From: JAXHUM01 sp034189325
Lineage (GTDB): Bacteria; Desulfobacterota; DSM-4660; Desulfatiglandales; Desulfatiglandaceae
Assembly (NCBI GenBank): GCA_034189325.1
Contig: JAXHUM010000029.1
Coordinates: forward strand, 1 to 60,614
Length of the DNA stretch: 60,614 nt
Direction of reading: 5' to 3'
Part shown: positions 1-9,108 of the stretch, piece by piece
How the letters are laid out: every line of letters begins with the position of its first letter
Numbering within the stretch: the stretch's first letter is position 1
Translations under genes and position numbers: made by a program
The notes under the pieces: generated by a model
The model's input: the letters and a program-made list of their open reading frames with translations, nothing else
Told to the model about the DNA's origin: nothing
Databases searched by the model: none

Positions 1-219
1 GCCCTATTCGTCCAGTCTATCAACCTTAAGATTTCTGCAAGAATTGTACCTTGTATCTTGTAGCGCGTTTCCCAGTGAAATATCTATTGATCTGAGGACC
101 GCTTTGAAAAAGTCAAGAATTGTCTGGTCATGATTGTTCTCGTGACAAAAAGCGGATATGTATGTAATAGTCCATTCATTATAAGTTAAATTGTAAATGG
201 TAAAAGCGAGGAGAACACC

Positions 220-1218
220 ATGCCCAAAGATCAATGGCATCCGGGAAAACTGCTGGAAACATCGGGAGCGTATTGGAAAACCTGCGTTCTACATGCCGCC
301 GTCAAACTGGATATCTTCACGGCCATCGGAAGCCAACATCTCGATGCTCAGTCGATTGCCGAAGAATTGGAAACAGATCTTAACGCCACGGAAAGGCTAC
401 TCAATGCCTTGAGCGCTATGGAACTCCTGGACAAAGTAGACGGGAGATATTCAAACATAGCAGGGGCCGAAGCTTTTCTGTCAAAGAACTCTCCAAAATA
501 TATCGGGTTTATGATCTTGCATCACCATTTTCTCATGGAACCCTGGTCTAGGTTGGAAGAGGCCGTCCGATCTGGAAAACAGGTGCGGCCCAGGGAATCC
601 TTCGAAGATCCGGTTCAAAGGGAGGCCTTTCTCATGGGAATGTACAATAACGCCATGCTCCTGGCCCCCCGCCTTGTAAAGGAAGTGGATCTTTCAGGGA
701 GAAAACATCTGCTGGACCTTGGGGGTGGTCCCGGCACTTATGCTATCCACTTTTGTATGGAAAACCCGAGTCTCAAGGCCACGGTCTATGATCTTCCATC
801 CACACGCCCTTTTGCCGAAAAAACGATAAGCCAATTCGAAATGAATGGACGGATCGATTTCCAGAAAGGAGACTATGTAACACAGGAAATAGTGGGGCAG
901 TACGATGCTGTGTGGATGTCTCACATCCTTCATGGGGAAGGCCCTGATGTCTGCCGGGAGATGATTCTCAAGGCAGTATCACGATTAGAGCCGGGGGGGC
1001 TTATCATCATCCATGATTTTTTTCTTGACGATTCCATGGACGCCCCTCTCTTTCCAGCCCTCTTTTCACTCAACATGTTACTGGCAACCTCCTCCGGCCG
1101 ATCCTATTCTGAGAGGCAGGTCAGGAAAACGCTTCAAGCGGCCGGTGTCACAAATATCCGTAGACTCCCCTTTCAGGGACCGACTGAGTCTGGAATCATC
1201 ACAGGGGATGTCTTATGA
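220..1218 (+). CDS. SAM-dependent O-methyltransferase (dimerisation-domain type)
   Basis: The 332-residue product has the two-part layout of small-molecule O-methyltransferases (acetylserotonin/hydroxyneurosporene type). A winged-helix dimerisation region covers about residues 10-95. The class I Rossmann domain carries the SAM motif LDLGGGPG at 165-172, an acidic motif near VYDLP, and the late motif LEPGGLIIIHDFFLDD. It should be cytosolic, moving a methyl group from SAM to a hydroxylated small molecule whose identity the sequence does not give. The ATG is preceded by GAGGAG at good spacing. The gene appears monocistronic, followed by about 285 nt without a gene. The family is clear; the substrate is unknown. 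Confidence 0.85.
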   Translation: MPKDQWHPGKLLETSGAYWKTCVLHAAVKLDIFTAIGSQHLDAQSIAEELETDLNATERLLNALSAMELLDKVDGRYSNIAGAEAFLSKNSPKYIGFMILHHHFLMEPWSRLEEAVRSGKQVRPRESFEDPVQREAFLMGMYNNAMLLAPRLVKEVDLSGRKHLLDLGGGPGTYAIHFCMENPSLKATVYDLPSTRPFAEKTISQFEMNGRIDFQKGDYVTQEIVGQYDAVWMSHILHGEGPDVCREMILKAVSRLEPGGLIIIHDFFLDDSMDAPLFPALFSLNMLLATSSGRSYSERQVRKTLQAAGVTNIRRLPFQGPTESGIITGDVL

Positions 1219-1503
1219 AAGATGGACGCATCGGCACATGTCCACACGAATGATTTGTTCCCTGGACTTCTTGACAGAATCTTGCAGATGTTATACTGAT
1301 ATGTTAATGGTATAAATATTATGAAATCAATAATTTAAATGCTATTCTACCTCTGTTTGCAACCTCTTTTAAGTAGGCCGATGAATCATTGGAAACCTGT
1401 TACCCAGGTTAGAGGAGGTTCTGCCAGGACATGAATATGCGGGAGGCATGTCCGTTTTCAAAAGGACGATCAGAGTGTAAGGTGCTCTAAGGAGAAGCGA
1501 GCC

Positions 1504-3219
1504 GTGCCTAATCAAGAGATGGCTGGAGTCAATCATACCAAAACCAGGACGCCTGTAGGGAGGGATCAAAGATCGATTCGTGTGAGGGATCTCGCTTCCC
1601 TTTCCGGCAGTGAAACGCTGAATCGAATTCTCAGTGTGGAAAACCCAGGTGACTTTATCCGGGAACTTCCCATCGAAGATTTTTTCCGGTTAGTCAAGAA
1701 AGTCGGGACGGAGGAGTCTTTGGCCCTCCTTGAATTAGCCTCTGTAGAGCAGTGGCAGTATCTCCTTGATCTGGAAATATGGGAGAGGGACCGTATTGAT
1801 ATATCCCGGTCCAGTCAATGGATGAGTCTGTTGGAACAGGCCAATTGCCAACAGTTGGTAAAATGGGTCTTCAGCGAGGGTGAATACCTTGCTTACTATC
1901 ACTTCTTCAGAACCGTTGAGGTCAAAGTCATCAACGACCAGGATGATGCCGTTGATCTCCCGGATGGATTTTTCAGCCTGGACGGCGTCTTCTACGTCAG
2001 GGCCTCTGATCCGCAATACCGGAAAAGCATGGAACATATCCTTCGCGAGATGGCCGATGAAAACCTGGAGCGGTATCAGGCCTTTCTCCTCGGGCTGGTG
2101 GGCATGGTCCCGGCTGAAGTAGAGGAAGAGATATACCGGGTGAGAAATCTTCGCCTCGGGGAACATGGTTTCTTGCCTTACGAGGAAGCCATTGGAGTCT
2201 ACGCTCCTGTGGATATTGAGGATCTCAAAAAAGAAGAGCCTCACACCCTATCTGATATCATTGATAAGAAAGAGGTCCGGGACATGATTCCTGTTCTACC
2301 ACTCGCCCAGGCAGAAACGGGGAATCTCTTCATGGAGGTCACGGAACGTCTTACCGATCCAATCCTTCTGGACAGGTTGCGACTGGAATTTGCAGGCTTG
2401 GCTAACCAGATCCTGTCCGCGGACCGTGTTGTGGTCCACGAGATGGAAGCCCTGCATAAGGCCTGCAGGAAGGCGGCGAGAATCGCTAATCTCGCAGTGG
2501 AGAGGGTCTGCGGCAAGGATCTCGAATCTGCTGAGAAGCTCCTGAGGCGGCATTCCCTGTTGACACTGTTTCGCGTGGGATTCGGCATGACTCTCAAACT
2601 CAAGTGGGAGGCAGAGCGTTGGTTGAGCGGGAGCTGGTTCCATCGGCAAGGACTAGAGCCGGAATTCTGGGGGGAGCACCGCGGAGGCATTCTCAAAGGC
2701 CTCCTGAGAGAAAGACCCAAACGCTATGTGGGTACAGATCAAGGAGGTGAACTCCAAGACTTTGAATGGGTCGCTGAACTCACGGAATGCCTCGAGGTTC
2801 TTCGTGGATTGATGGCCCTGGACAGCCTTTTCGAAAAACTTGCTGATTCCTATTCCCTGGAACAGGAAATCATTCCCTCCCCGGAAATAAGCTTTTACCC
2901 GCTTCTCTTCAATCTGTGGGCTCGCCTCTTATTGAAGATGGAACCCTCTTTTTCGGGGATAACTCTCGACCAGGCAAAGAGCTTTTTCTCTCAACTGAGA
3001 GATGAGCCACAAAAGCCGCCTTATAGAATGGACAGAGGCAGGAGGGTCTTCCTCAACGATCTATTGACCTACTCCGCGGATGGGGATCCCGAAGCGTCAT
3101 CCATACTTGAAGATGCCCTGTCCCGCGTATGGGATCAATTTCATGAGGAATACGAATATGTATCCTTAACGGAACTGGATGGACGGCATTCAACATTCGT
3201 GACCATTGAGGGGGGATAG
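1504..3219 (+). CDS. DUF6178 family protein
   Basis: A 571-residue soluble, acidic, helix-rich protein with no signal peptide or membrane segment. I recognise it as resembling DUF6178, an uncharacterised family frequent in Desulfobacterota; recurrent features are LPIEDFFRLVKKVG and ASVEQWQYLLDLEIWERD near residues 55-100. The start is GTG at 1504 with AAGGAG upstream. A small hairpin (AACCTG 1394-1399 with CAGGTT 1405-1410) lies in the leader. No catalytic motif is visible and the function is unknown. It converges with the hsp20 pair downstream. Confidence 0.7.
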   Translation: MPNQEMAGVNHTKTRTPVGRDQRSIRVRDLASLSGSETLNRILSVENPGDFIRELPIEDFFRLVKKVGTEESLALLELASVEQWQYLLDLEIWERDRIDISRSSQWMSLLEQANCQQLVKWVFSEGEYLAYYHFFRTVEVKVINDQDDAVDLPDGFFSLDGVFYVRASDPQYRKSMEHILREMADENLERYQAFLLGLVGMVPAEVEEEIYRVRNLRLGEHGFLPYEEAIGVYAPVDIEDLKKEEPHTLSDIIDKKEVRDMIPVLPLAQAETGNLFMEVTERLTDPILLDRLRLEFAGLANQILSADRVVVHEMEALHKACRKAARIANLAVERVCGKDLESAEKLLRRHSLLTLFRVGFGMTLKLKWEAERWLSGSWFHRQGLEPEFWGEHRGGILKGLLRERPKRYVGTDQGGELQDFEWVAELTECLEVLRGLMALDSLFEKLADSYSLEQEIIPSPEISFYPLLFNLWARLLLKMEPSFSGITLDQAKSFFSQLRDEPQKPPYRMDRGRRVFLNDLLTYSADGDPEASSILEDALSRVWDQFHEEYEYVSLTELDGRHSTFVTIEGG

Positions 3220-3317
3220 GGTTCAGAATCTGAAGACTCCCCCCTTCGCTTCCTGTAAGGCCCAATCACATCCTTTGAGAGCGGCGGCAGTCTCTTCCGG
3301 TTGTTGGGAGATTGAGG

Positions 3318-3411
3318 CTCAAAGCGGCTCGTTGATTAGGAAGAAAAAGGATTCTGACTAATCCTAAACCGCTTTGAGGAGAATAAAATGGGATAGTCCC
3401 CTTAACGAGCC
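3318..3411. terminator. Overlapping inverted repeats between convergent genes
   Basis: CTCAAAGCGG (3318-3327) pairs with CCGCTTTGAG (3369-3378), and GATTAG (3334-3339) with CTAATC (3358-3363), forming one long interrupted hairpin. GGCTCGTT (3326-3333) can instead pair with AACGAGCC (3404-3411), which excludes the first fold. The position between convergent genes suggests a bidirectional transcription stop, but no clear T-run follows on either strand. Confidence 0.35.
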
Positions 3412-3445
3412 TCAGTGAGGTCCCTGGTTGCGATCCCTCTTATGA

Positions 3446-3853
3446 TCATCCCTTCACGGCTATCTTACGAGGCTTTGCCGCTTCGACTTTAGGAAGCCTC
3501 AGGCGAAGGACCCCATCCTTCAGTTCTGCATCTATCTTTGTCTGGTCTATGACCTGGGAAAGATTGAACTGTCGATAGTAGTTGCCGATGCGGTATTCAC
3601 GGACAACATCCGTCTCTCCCGGTCCTTCAGGAGACTGGGCCTCACCATCCAAGGTGAGTACGTTGTCACGGAGGTCAATATTCAGATATTCCGCCTTCAC
3701 ACCAGGCATATCGGCTAGCAGCGTCAGTTCTTTGTCCGTCTCGAAAATATCCACTGCAGGTGTAAACACCAGCCCAGGCCTTGTCTGTTCAGCCGGCGTG
3801 GTCGCCTCGGCTTTCTCTTTTGCCTGAAGGGCTTTGCTTGCAACATCAGCCAT
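3446..3853 (-). CDS. Hsp20/alpha-crystallin small heat shock protein
   Basis: A 135-residue small heat shock protein. After a short variable N-terminus it has an alpha-crystallin domain (about residues 30-130) starting TPAVDIFETDKELTLLADMPG and ending with a strand DGVLRLRLPKVE. Such proteins hold unfolding proteins in an ATP-independent way. The ATG is preceded by GGAGGAAGG. It lies 25 nt downstream of another hsp20 and is probably cotranscribed. The usual C-terminal I-x-I/V anchor appears as KIAVKG. No RGAAY-N5-GTTCY sites are found upstream of this pair, unlike the third hsp20 in the window. Confidence 0.93.
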   Translation of the reverse strand: MADVASKALQAKEKAEATTPAEQTRPGLVFTPAVDIFETDKELTLLADMPGVKAEYLNIDLRDNVLTLDGEAQSPEGPGETDVVREYRIGNYYRQFNLSQVIDQTKIDAELKDGVLRLRLPKVEAAKPRKIAVKG

Positions 3854-3878
3854 TGTCCTTCCTCCTTTCTATCTCACG

Positions 3879-4334
3879 TTAAGCCACCTTGACGGTGATC
3901 TGTTTCGGTTTGACCGATTCCGCTATGGGTAGGGTCACTGTAAGGACTCCGTCTGTGAATTGCGCTTGTACCTTGTCCGTAGCCACTTGGGCGGGCAGGG
4001 TGACAACCCGGCTGAACCTCCCGGCTTCCCTTTCCCTTCGGTGATACTGGGCGTTTTCATCTTCAGCGGGAAGCTTCCTCTCGCCTGAAATAGAGAGAGT
4101 GTCTCCTGTTACGGAAAGGTCCAGGTCATCTGCGTTGAGACCGGGGAGCTCGGCGCGGACATAGTAGTTGTCCTTGTCCTCGGTCACATTCATCAACGGA
4201 AACACACCGGCTGTAGGCTCTCTCCATAGGCCTCTTCCAAAGCCTTGTGAGAGTTCCCTTTTCATACGCTCCAGTTCCTCAAGAGGATTTGTCCACCCCC
4301 ACCTGGGCCAATCACTTACTCTTCTCAATAACAT
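3879..4334 (-). CDS. Hsp20/alpha-crystallin small heat shock protein
   Basis: A 151-residue Hsp20 with an N-terminal arm (WGWTNPLEELERMKREL) and an alpha-crystallin domain starting FPLMNVTEDKDNYYVRAELPG. The C-terminal strand is DGVLTVTLPIAE, with the anchor ITVKVA. The start ATG has GGAGGGTTGAGTC upstream. It is first of a two-gene hsp20 unit. Divergence from its downstream neighbour suggests hetero-oligomer partners, as in other tandem hsp20 loci; that is inference. Confidence 0.95.
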   Translation of the reverse strand: MLLRRVSDWPRWGWTNPLEELERMKRELSQGFGRGLWREPTAGVFPLMNVTEDKDNYYVRAELPGLNADDLDLSVTGDTLSISGERKLPAEDENAQYHRREREAGRFSRVVTLPAQVATDKVQAQFTDGVLTVTLPIAESVKPKQITVKVA

Positions 4335-4747
4335 GACTCAACCCTCCTTTCCTGCTTCTGTTTGTTGATGTTGAAGGTAAAAAGACCTGAGAGCAGCATC
4401 CTTTAATTCAGGATGGGAATCTTGACCAAGCACTCTTAACACCTCTTTAAAAGGTCCATCCATCGATCGCTGCCTTTAAAAAAATAGATAAAGCAGATCT
4501 TGGGCTTGTCAAGAGAAATGAAATGTTTTTTCAGCCGAGATAGACTGATTGCCTTGATTTCGGAAAAATTCTCTCCGCAAGGCCCACAAGGAGGTTTTCC
4601 CATTGAGGTGAATTGTCTCGGCTGTAAACATCGCCATGCCGGAACGATCAGAAGATCTCAACTTGTTCAAGCTTTTCCCATCATCCCCATGGCGTATCCC
4701 TCTAAGGAGGTGCAATCGACCACGGGAAGCGTGCCTTACATCAGTTT
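4335..4747. other. Intergenic leader of the hsp20 pair
   Basis: About 410 nt without a supportable gene. On the minus strand TTGACA (4512-4507) followed after 16 nt by TATCTA (4490-4485) is a weak sigma70-like promoter candidate for the hsp20 pair. I found no CIRCE element and no convincing sigma32 or sigma54 promoter. Confidence 0.3.
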
Positions 4748-5437
4748 TTACGCAATCGTCCGGATCCATCGGCTCAGGGCTTCGAATACACGGCGGCTCT
4801 TCTCTGTATTTGAAATGAAATGTTCTCGGGATAGTTCGATCTGCACCCAAGGAATCTCCTTTTCATGGGATCGTATGATAAACCCACCTTTGAAGGGATG
4901 GTTGATGGATGCATCCGTATCAAATGCCGCTTTGAAACAATGGGCAAGAGCGTTCAACCAAGCATTGGGACAGGTTCCGTCAGCATTGCTGAGGCATACT
5001 CTGGGTCGCCTCTTACCGTAATCAGGTCCTACAGGGGGCCCTATTTCGGCCATTGTATGGCAGTCCAGACCAACCCTGACATGTTTGATATGACTTGATA
5101 GGGCTTCATGATAAGGTCTGTAGTAATTTTCGATCAGGTTTCGGACGATGGTTTCCGAGGGTGGTCTCCTATAGATGGGGACATCCCAGCATGTATGTGT
5201 CTTTACAACGCCGTCCCTGCCTCTGTCGTCTTCACTGCGATTCACATCCACAATGGCCCTGGCTACATCATTGGTCACCATGGCCTCTACCTGCGATTCC
5301 AACGGCAGGTAGATCTCATCCGCCCCCTCATCGCTATCCCGGATGATTTCCTTAGAATCCAGCAGGCAGATCCCCTCCACTTCGATGGGAATTCTCGAGC
5401 CTGCATGAGGGACTGAAATAAGGATGGGCATTGGCAT
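4748..5437 (-). CDS. N-formylglutamate amidohydrolase family protein
   Basis: The family hydrolyses N-formyl-L-glutamate, or related N-acyl glutamates and aspartates, with a metal cofactor. From the chosen start the protein is 229 residues: SVPHAG at about 8-13, an acidic DSDEGAD stretch, VDVNRSEDDR near 63-72, LDCHTM near 130, and a late SHEKEIPWVQIELSRE block, all typical. A longer reading from 5482 exists, but AAGGAGG lies 7 nt upstream of the ATG at 5437. It follows the epimerase gene on the same strand after 190 nt. The N-acyl-glutamate chemistry of its neighbours suggests it may remove the acyl group from N-acetyl- or N-formyl-glutamate; that is inference. Histidine-degradation genes are absent here. 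Confidence 0.85.
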   Translation of the reverse strand: MPMPILISVPHAGSRIPIEVEGICLLDSKEIIRDSDEGADEIYLPLESQVEAMVTNDVARAIVDVNRSEDDRGRDGVVKTHTCWDVPIYRRPPSETIVRNLIENYYRPYHEALSSHIKHVRVGLDCHTMAEIGPPVGPDYGKRRPRVCLSNADGTCPNAWLNALAHCFKAAFDTDASINHPFKGGFIIRSHEKEIPWVQIELSREHFISNTEKSRRVFEALSRWIRTIA

Positions 5438-5627
5438 TCCACATCCTCCTTGTGCATTCTTCCTGTTTCTTGGCCGACTCATTCATGGCTTATCGACACA
5501 GTCAAGCCTCTTTCTTCTCCTTTAGGATGACCAATCAGCACAAGGAGGGCTGCCATCAGGAATTCGGCCGCAGGGTAGGCCGGAAGAGTCCACTATGGAT
5601 GATCTGCCAAAACTCCCGGCTTCACCA

Positions 5628-6695
5628 TCAGACCTCTAAATCAAAACCGAGTCCCGGCTTCTCAGATGGAAAGAGAATGCCGTTTCGGACTATGACGGCC
5701 CCTTCGGAAGGGTCACCCACAAGCCCCATGTGGCCGTCCAGATCCGCATAGGCCACATTGGGACTGGACAGGGCAAAGTGGAGACCCGCGTTAATGGAGA
5801 GGGCCGCCTCATCAACGCAACCGACCATGACCTCCAGTCGGGCGGATCTGGACACGGCATTTATCTGAGTCGCTTCTGAGATCCCACCCACCTTCATCAG
5901 TTTGATATTCACCATGTCCGCAAGACCTCCACGGGCGATCCGAAACGCGTCCCTCAGCGTCATCATGCTCTCGTCAGCCATAACAGGGATGGGAACGTCT
6001 CCCGTGACCTGTTCCAACATGTCGGGCTTCCCTCTCGGCGTGGGCTGCTCGATGAGCTCGAGACGGGTCTTTCGCGTTTCTTTCACAAACCTGAGAGTTT
6101 CTTCAACGGAAAAACCCTGATTGGCGTCAAAGCGCAGCTCAGCCCTGTTGCCGATCGCTTCCCTCACCTTCAAAACCTTCACGATATCGGCGTCAACATC
6201 GATGCCACCCTTTAGTTTTAGACACTGAAATCCCCTGGATATGAGTCCTCGGGCCTGATCAACGGTTTCCTTCTCAGGCAAAATGCCGATGGTAACGCTG
6301 GTCTTCATCCGATCTCTGAACCCACCCAAAAGCCGCCACAAAGGAAGATGACTCACTTTTCCGATGATATCGAACAGGGCCATGTCCACGGCAGCCATGG
6401 CGGAAGGGTGATTCTTCAGGATAGGCTTAAGTCTATCAAGGAGCAGTGCCGGTCGAAGGGGATCCGAGCCCTTGAGGGTTGTTGCGGCCGCCTCATTGAG
6501 GATATTCTCCGTGACCTCTGCCGTCTCCCCGGTTATTTGGGCGTCCGGAGCCGCGCACCCGTACCCTGTTATGCGCCTGTTTGTCTCCATGCGAATAAAA
6601 ATGTTTAAGGTCTTGTCTATTGATTCGTAAGCAATAGTGTAAGGTTCGTCCAGGTGCAACACCACGGGCCAGACTTCTATTTTGGTGATTTTCAT
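5628..6695 (-). CDS. Enolase-superfamily dipeptide epimerase / DgcA-like racemase
   Basis: A muconate-lactonizing-type enolase-superfamily enzyme of 355 residues. The N-terminal capping domain starts MKITKIEVWPV. The barrel carries the KxK base pair (LKLKGG), metal ligands in RFDANQG, EQP and MADES, and the second lysine in NIKLMKVGG. Near the C-terminus ADLDGH contains the DxD signature that in L-Ala-D/L-Glu epimerases binds the dipeptide amino group. Its neighbour resembles DgcN, and in the DgcN/DgcA D-glutamate pathway the partner is an enolase-superfamily N-acetyl-glutamate racemase, so both substrates are possible. The start at 6695 is 4 nt after the stop of the upstream gene; an in-frame ATG at 6725 would overlap that gene. 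Confidence 0.85.
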   Translation of the reverse strand: MKITKIEVWPVVLHLDEPYTIAYESIDKTLNIFIRMETNRRITGYGCAAPDAQITGETAEVTENILNEAAATTLKGSDPLRPALLLDRLKPILKNHPSAMAAVDMALFDIIGKVSHLPLWRLLGGFRDRMKTSVTIGILPEKETVDQARGLISRGFQCLKLKGGIDVDADIVKVLKVREAIGNRAELRFDANQGFSVEETLRFVKETRKTRLELIEQPTPRGKPDMLEQVTGDVPIPVMADESMMTLRDAFRIARGGLADMVNIKLMKVGGISEATQINAVSRSARLEVMVGCVDEAALSINAGLHFALSSPNVAYADLDGHMGLVGDPSEGAVIVRNGILFPSEKPGLGFDLEV

Positions 6696-6699
6696 AATA

Positions 6700-9093
6700 T
6701 CAATACCGCTTCTGATAGATTTCATCCAGACTCAAACCTTTAAGATCCTCTACAAACTCCACCAGACGATCCACCATCACCTGCCACATACGCTCCCCTT
6801 TCTCCCTGGTTGCCCTGGTTGGGTCTCCAAGGATACCCAGGGGAGAGATTTTGGAGGTATGGGCATACCATCCCACGCTTCTCTTTGACGTGAAGTCGAG
6901 GTATCTATTGGAAAAGCGCGGAATGAACTTTCTCCCCTTGCCGGGTCTTACCAGATGGGGACGGGTGGCCAGGGCTGTGCTCGTCTCGATCTCTCCGGCG
7001 TGCACATCGTTCGGGGTTTCAACCATGGCATAGATATCCGGATCACTGGTTTCACCCGTGTCCACGCAGGTAAAGATGTGGGCGTCACGGTTGATCATCT
7101 GGGCTGCAAAATGCAGCGCCGGGCTGTTCCCGCCATGCCCGTTGATAATCACGAGCTTGGTGATTCCATGGCGAACCGCGCTCATGCCGATATCGTAAAC
7201 AATCTGAGACAGGGTTTGAGGGCTGATGCTGATTGTCCCGCTGAAGTCCTCGTGGTGGTAAGAAACCCCGTAGGGTATCAGGGGGAGAACAAAGGGCTTG
7301 GGATCCTTGCAGGATTCCACTACGCGCCTGGCAAGATAGTCGGCATCAAAGGCATCTGAATCCAGGGGAAGATGCGGACCATGCTGTTCAATCGCGCCGA
7401 CGGGCAAGAGTGCCACGTCCACTTCCTTGAAGCGTTTCTCGGCCTCCGGCCATGTCAATTCTCCCAGGGAGTGATCCTTTTCATGATGAACCATGTATTC
7501 AGACTGATGTCGGCCCATGGGAGTCCTGCCCTGCGAGGGATCGAACGGATAGGGACGATTCAATGCCGGGTCGACCATGATATCGAAATCGATCCAGGTA
7601 CGTCCTCTTCTTTTCACGCTTCCAGAGGCGTATTCGAGATAGATTCGGTACAGGGGCCGACGGAGGTCGACGGGAATTCCTTCCAGGGGTGATCTGTCCG
7701 GATCAAACCGCAATTTCATCACGGAGTCTCTCTGACGGACCTTTACGGCCCCCACAAAGGGCTTTTCCATCAGACCCTTTTCCATCAAGAGATACCCCAG
7801 ATGTTCCAGATCGCTCCTTTCCTGGTGGACACCTTTGCGCACAAGGTCCTTCATGCATCGATCTAACTGCTCAGGGGTATAACCACAATGGGCGGGATCG
7901 CCGTTAAGGGCCATCAACATGCCGACAATCCTCCGGCATTTTTCACATTGCCCGCAGGGGATTACACGATCTTCGCCCTTGTGAGCGGCATGGCATGAGA
8001 TCTGAAGATGCTGCAAGTCCGGGTACCGTTCAAGCAGTATCTTTTCGATTAGCAGCTCCGAGAGGGGCCTCAGGATGGAAAACTGGGTGATCCCCCATCG
8101 CTTGCGATGAAAATAACGGGTCAAGGCATCGTCGAAATAACGGCTCTGATCGTATAGACCATCGTAATGCTTAATGCCTTTGTGTGAAAGCCGACGGGTC
8201 GTATCAAATTCGTCTCCTATGACTAAACGGCCGATCTTCCTTTTCTTGAGGATCGGAAGGGCCCCAAAGAGAAAAACCGCGACAGTCCATAGCCTGATGG
8301 GATATTCGTCGGCTCTTATGTTTGCGAAGTCCTTGCGGATAAATGGTAGATGCCGGAGCATCCATGAAAAAACCCTGTCGGAATTGGTCCATACCCGGAC
8401 GGTATTGGGAGTGTTTTTTTGAAAATGGCGGTACGCATTCAAGGCTGTAAACCAATGCCGACCCGATTCATTGAGAAAGATGGGGTGGCATTCATATCCC
8501 AACTCTTTAAGGAGACCGAAGCTCAGAAGACTGTCTTTACCTCCGCTGGACAGCACCGCATAACGATCGGATTGGGGTTCCCATGGTGCAGCCGACTGAT
8601 CTTTTGAATCATGAAAAGGTCCGCCGTCTATATCACGGAATATTATGTTTGCACGAAGATAGCTCCGTTGTTTGATGGAGGGGATTCCTTGGATATCCGT
8701 CCGGACAAAGGGGTTATCTTCCAGAATCTTTTTCACAAATATTTCACGCGCTGTATTCTTCGCCATCTCCCTGATGAAACCACGGTCCATATCATCAAAG
8801 AGGCCGTTAAAGATGATCTCGTCACAAAACAGGCCGTAGTTCAATCCTACCTGAGCAGAGATCATGCTGGCGAGATTCATGGAATCCCGGTCCCCCGGTG
8901 TGAAGGCATCCTCCTCAAAGCGATAGAGGAGTTCCGTCGTGTGTGTCTCCCCGTTCCTTGTGATCGTATAGGGGGCGGTGATGCGCCTCTTTTCTATGGT
9001 GGGCGGCCCTATCTCGAGCCTTTCAATCACTCCGAGAATACCCAGAGGATCCTCTCCAGGATCCCCATCATAAACATTGCCGTCTGTTACCAA
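6700..9093 (-). CDS. PP-loop ATPase / creatininase-family amidohydrolase fusion
   Basis: One uninterrupted 797-residue frame joins two enzymes. Residues about 35-170 form an N-terminal module. An ATP-pyrophosphatase (PP-loop) domain follows with SSGGKDS at 182-188 and a zinc-type cluster C367, C380, C383, C386. From about 540 to the end lies a creatininase-family domain: PVGAIEQHGPHLPLDSD (E569, H571, D580), NGHGGN at 651-656, and HAGEIETS (H698, E701). PP-loop enzymes adenylate a carboxyl or carbonyl; creatininase homologues hydrolyse amide bonds. The N-terminal layout recalls MurL, the ATP-dependent UDP-MurNAc-L-Ala-L-Glu epimerase, and the flanking glutamate genes fit, but this is a hypothesis. 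The start is TTG with GAGG 8 nt upstream, 15 nt after dgcN. Confidence 0.85.
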   Translation of the reverse strand: MVTDGNVYDGDPGEDPLGILGVIERLEIGPPTIEKRRITAPYTITRNGETHTTELLYRFEEDAFTPGDRDSMNLASMISAQVGLNYGLFCDEIIFNGLFDDMDRGFIREMAKNTAREIFVKKILEDNPFVRTDIQGIPSIKQRSYLRANIIFRDIDGGPFHDSKDQSAAPWEPQSDRYAVLSSGGKDSLLSFGLLKELGYECHPIFLNESGRHWFTALNAYRHFQKNTPNTVRVWTNSDRVFSWMLRHLPFIRKDFANIRADEYPIRLWTVAVFLFGALPILKKRKIGRLVIGDEFDTTRRLSHKGIKHYDGLYDQSRYFDDALTRYFHRKRWGITQFSILRPLSELLIEKILLERYPDLQHLQISCHAAHKGEDRVIPCGQCEKCRRIVGMLMALNGDPAHCGYTPEQLDRCMKDLVRKGVHQERSDLEHLGYLLMEKGLMEKPFVGAVKVRQRDSVMKLRFDPDRSPLEGIPVDLRRPLYRIYLEYASGSVKRRGRTWIDFDIMVDPALNRPYPFDPSQGRTPMGRHQSEYMVHHEKDHSLGELTWPEAEKRFKEVDVALLPVGAIEQHGPHLPLDSDAFDADYLARRVVESCKDPKPFVLPLIPYGVSYHHEDFSGTISISPQTLSQIVYDIGMSAVRHGITKLVIINGHGGNSPALHFAAQMINRDAHIFTCVDTGETSDPDIYAMVETPNDVHAGEIETSTALATRPHLVRPGKGRKFIPRFSNRYLDFTSKRSVGWYAHTSKISPLGILGDPTRATREKGERMWQVMVDRLVEFVEDLKGLSLDEIYQKRY

Positions 9094-9108
9094 TGCCTGT
9101 GCCTCGTC

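Noticed and set aside
4..240. A 78-codon minus-strand frame at the window start
   Set aside because: It overlaps the methyltransferase start and ribosome site, its sequence shows no domain, and it has no ribosome site. I treat 1-219 as non-coding within this window.
1247..1261. CGAAT-GATTT-GTTCC, a match to the enhancer-type repeat
   Set aside because: It is a single site with no partner at 30 or 101 bp and no sigma54 promoter at 61-65 bp. A few such isolated matches are expected by chance.
4335..4510. CIRCE or sigma32 control of the hsp20 pair
   Set aside because: No TTAGCACTC-N9-GAGTGCTAA repeat is present, and the CCCATCCT-like box lacks a correctly placed -35 element.
4500..5021. A 173-codon plus-strand frame overlapping the amidohydrolase gene
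   Set aside because: It lies largely antisense to the conserved N-formylglutamate amidohydrolase gene and has no recognisable domain.
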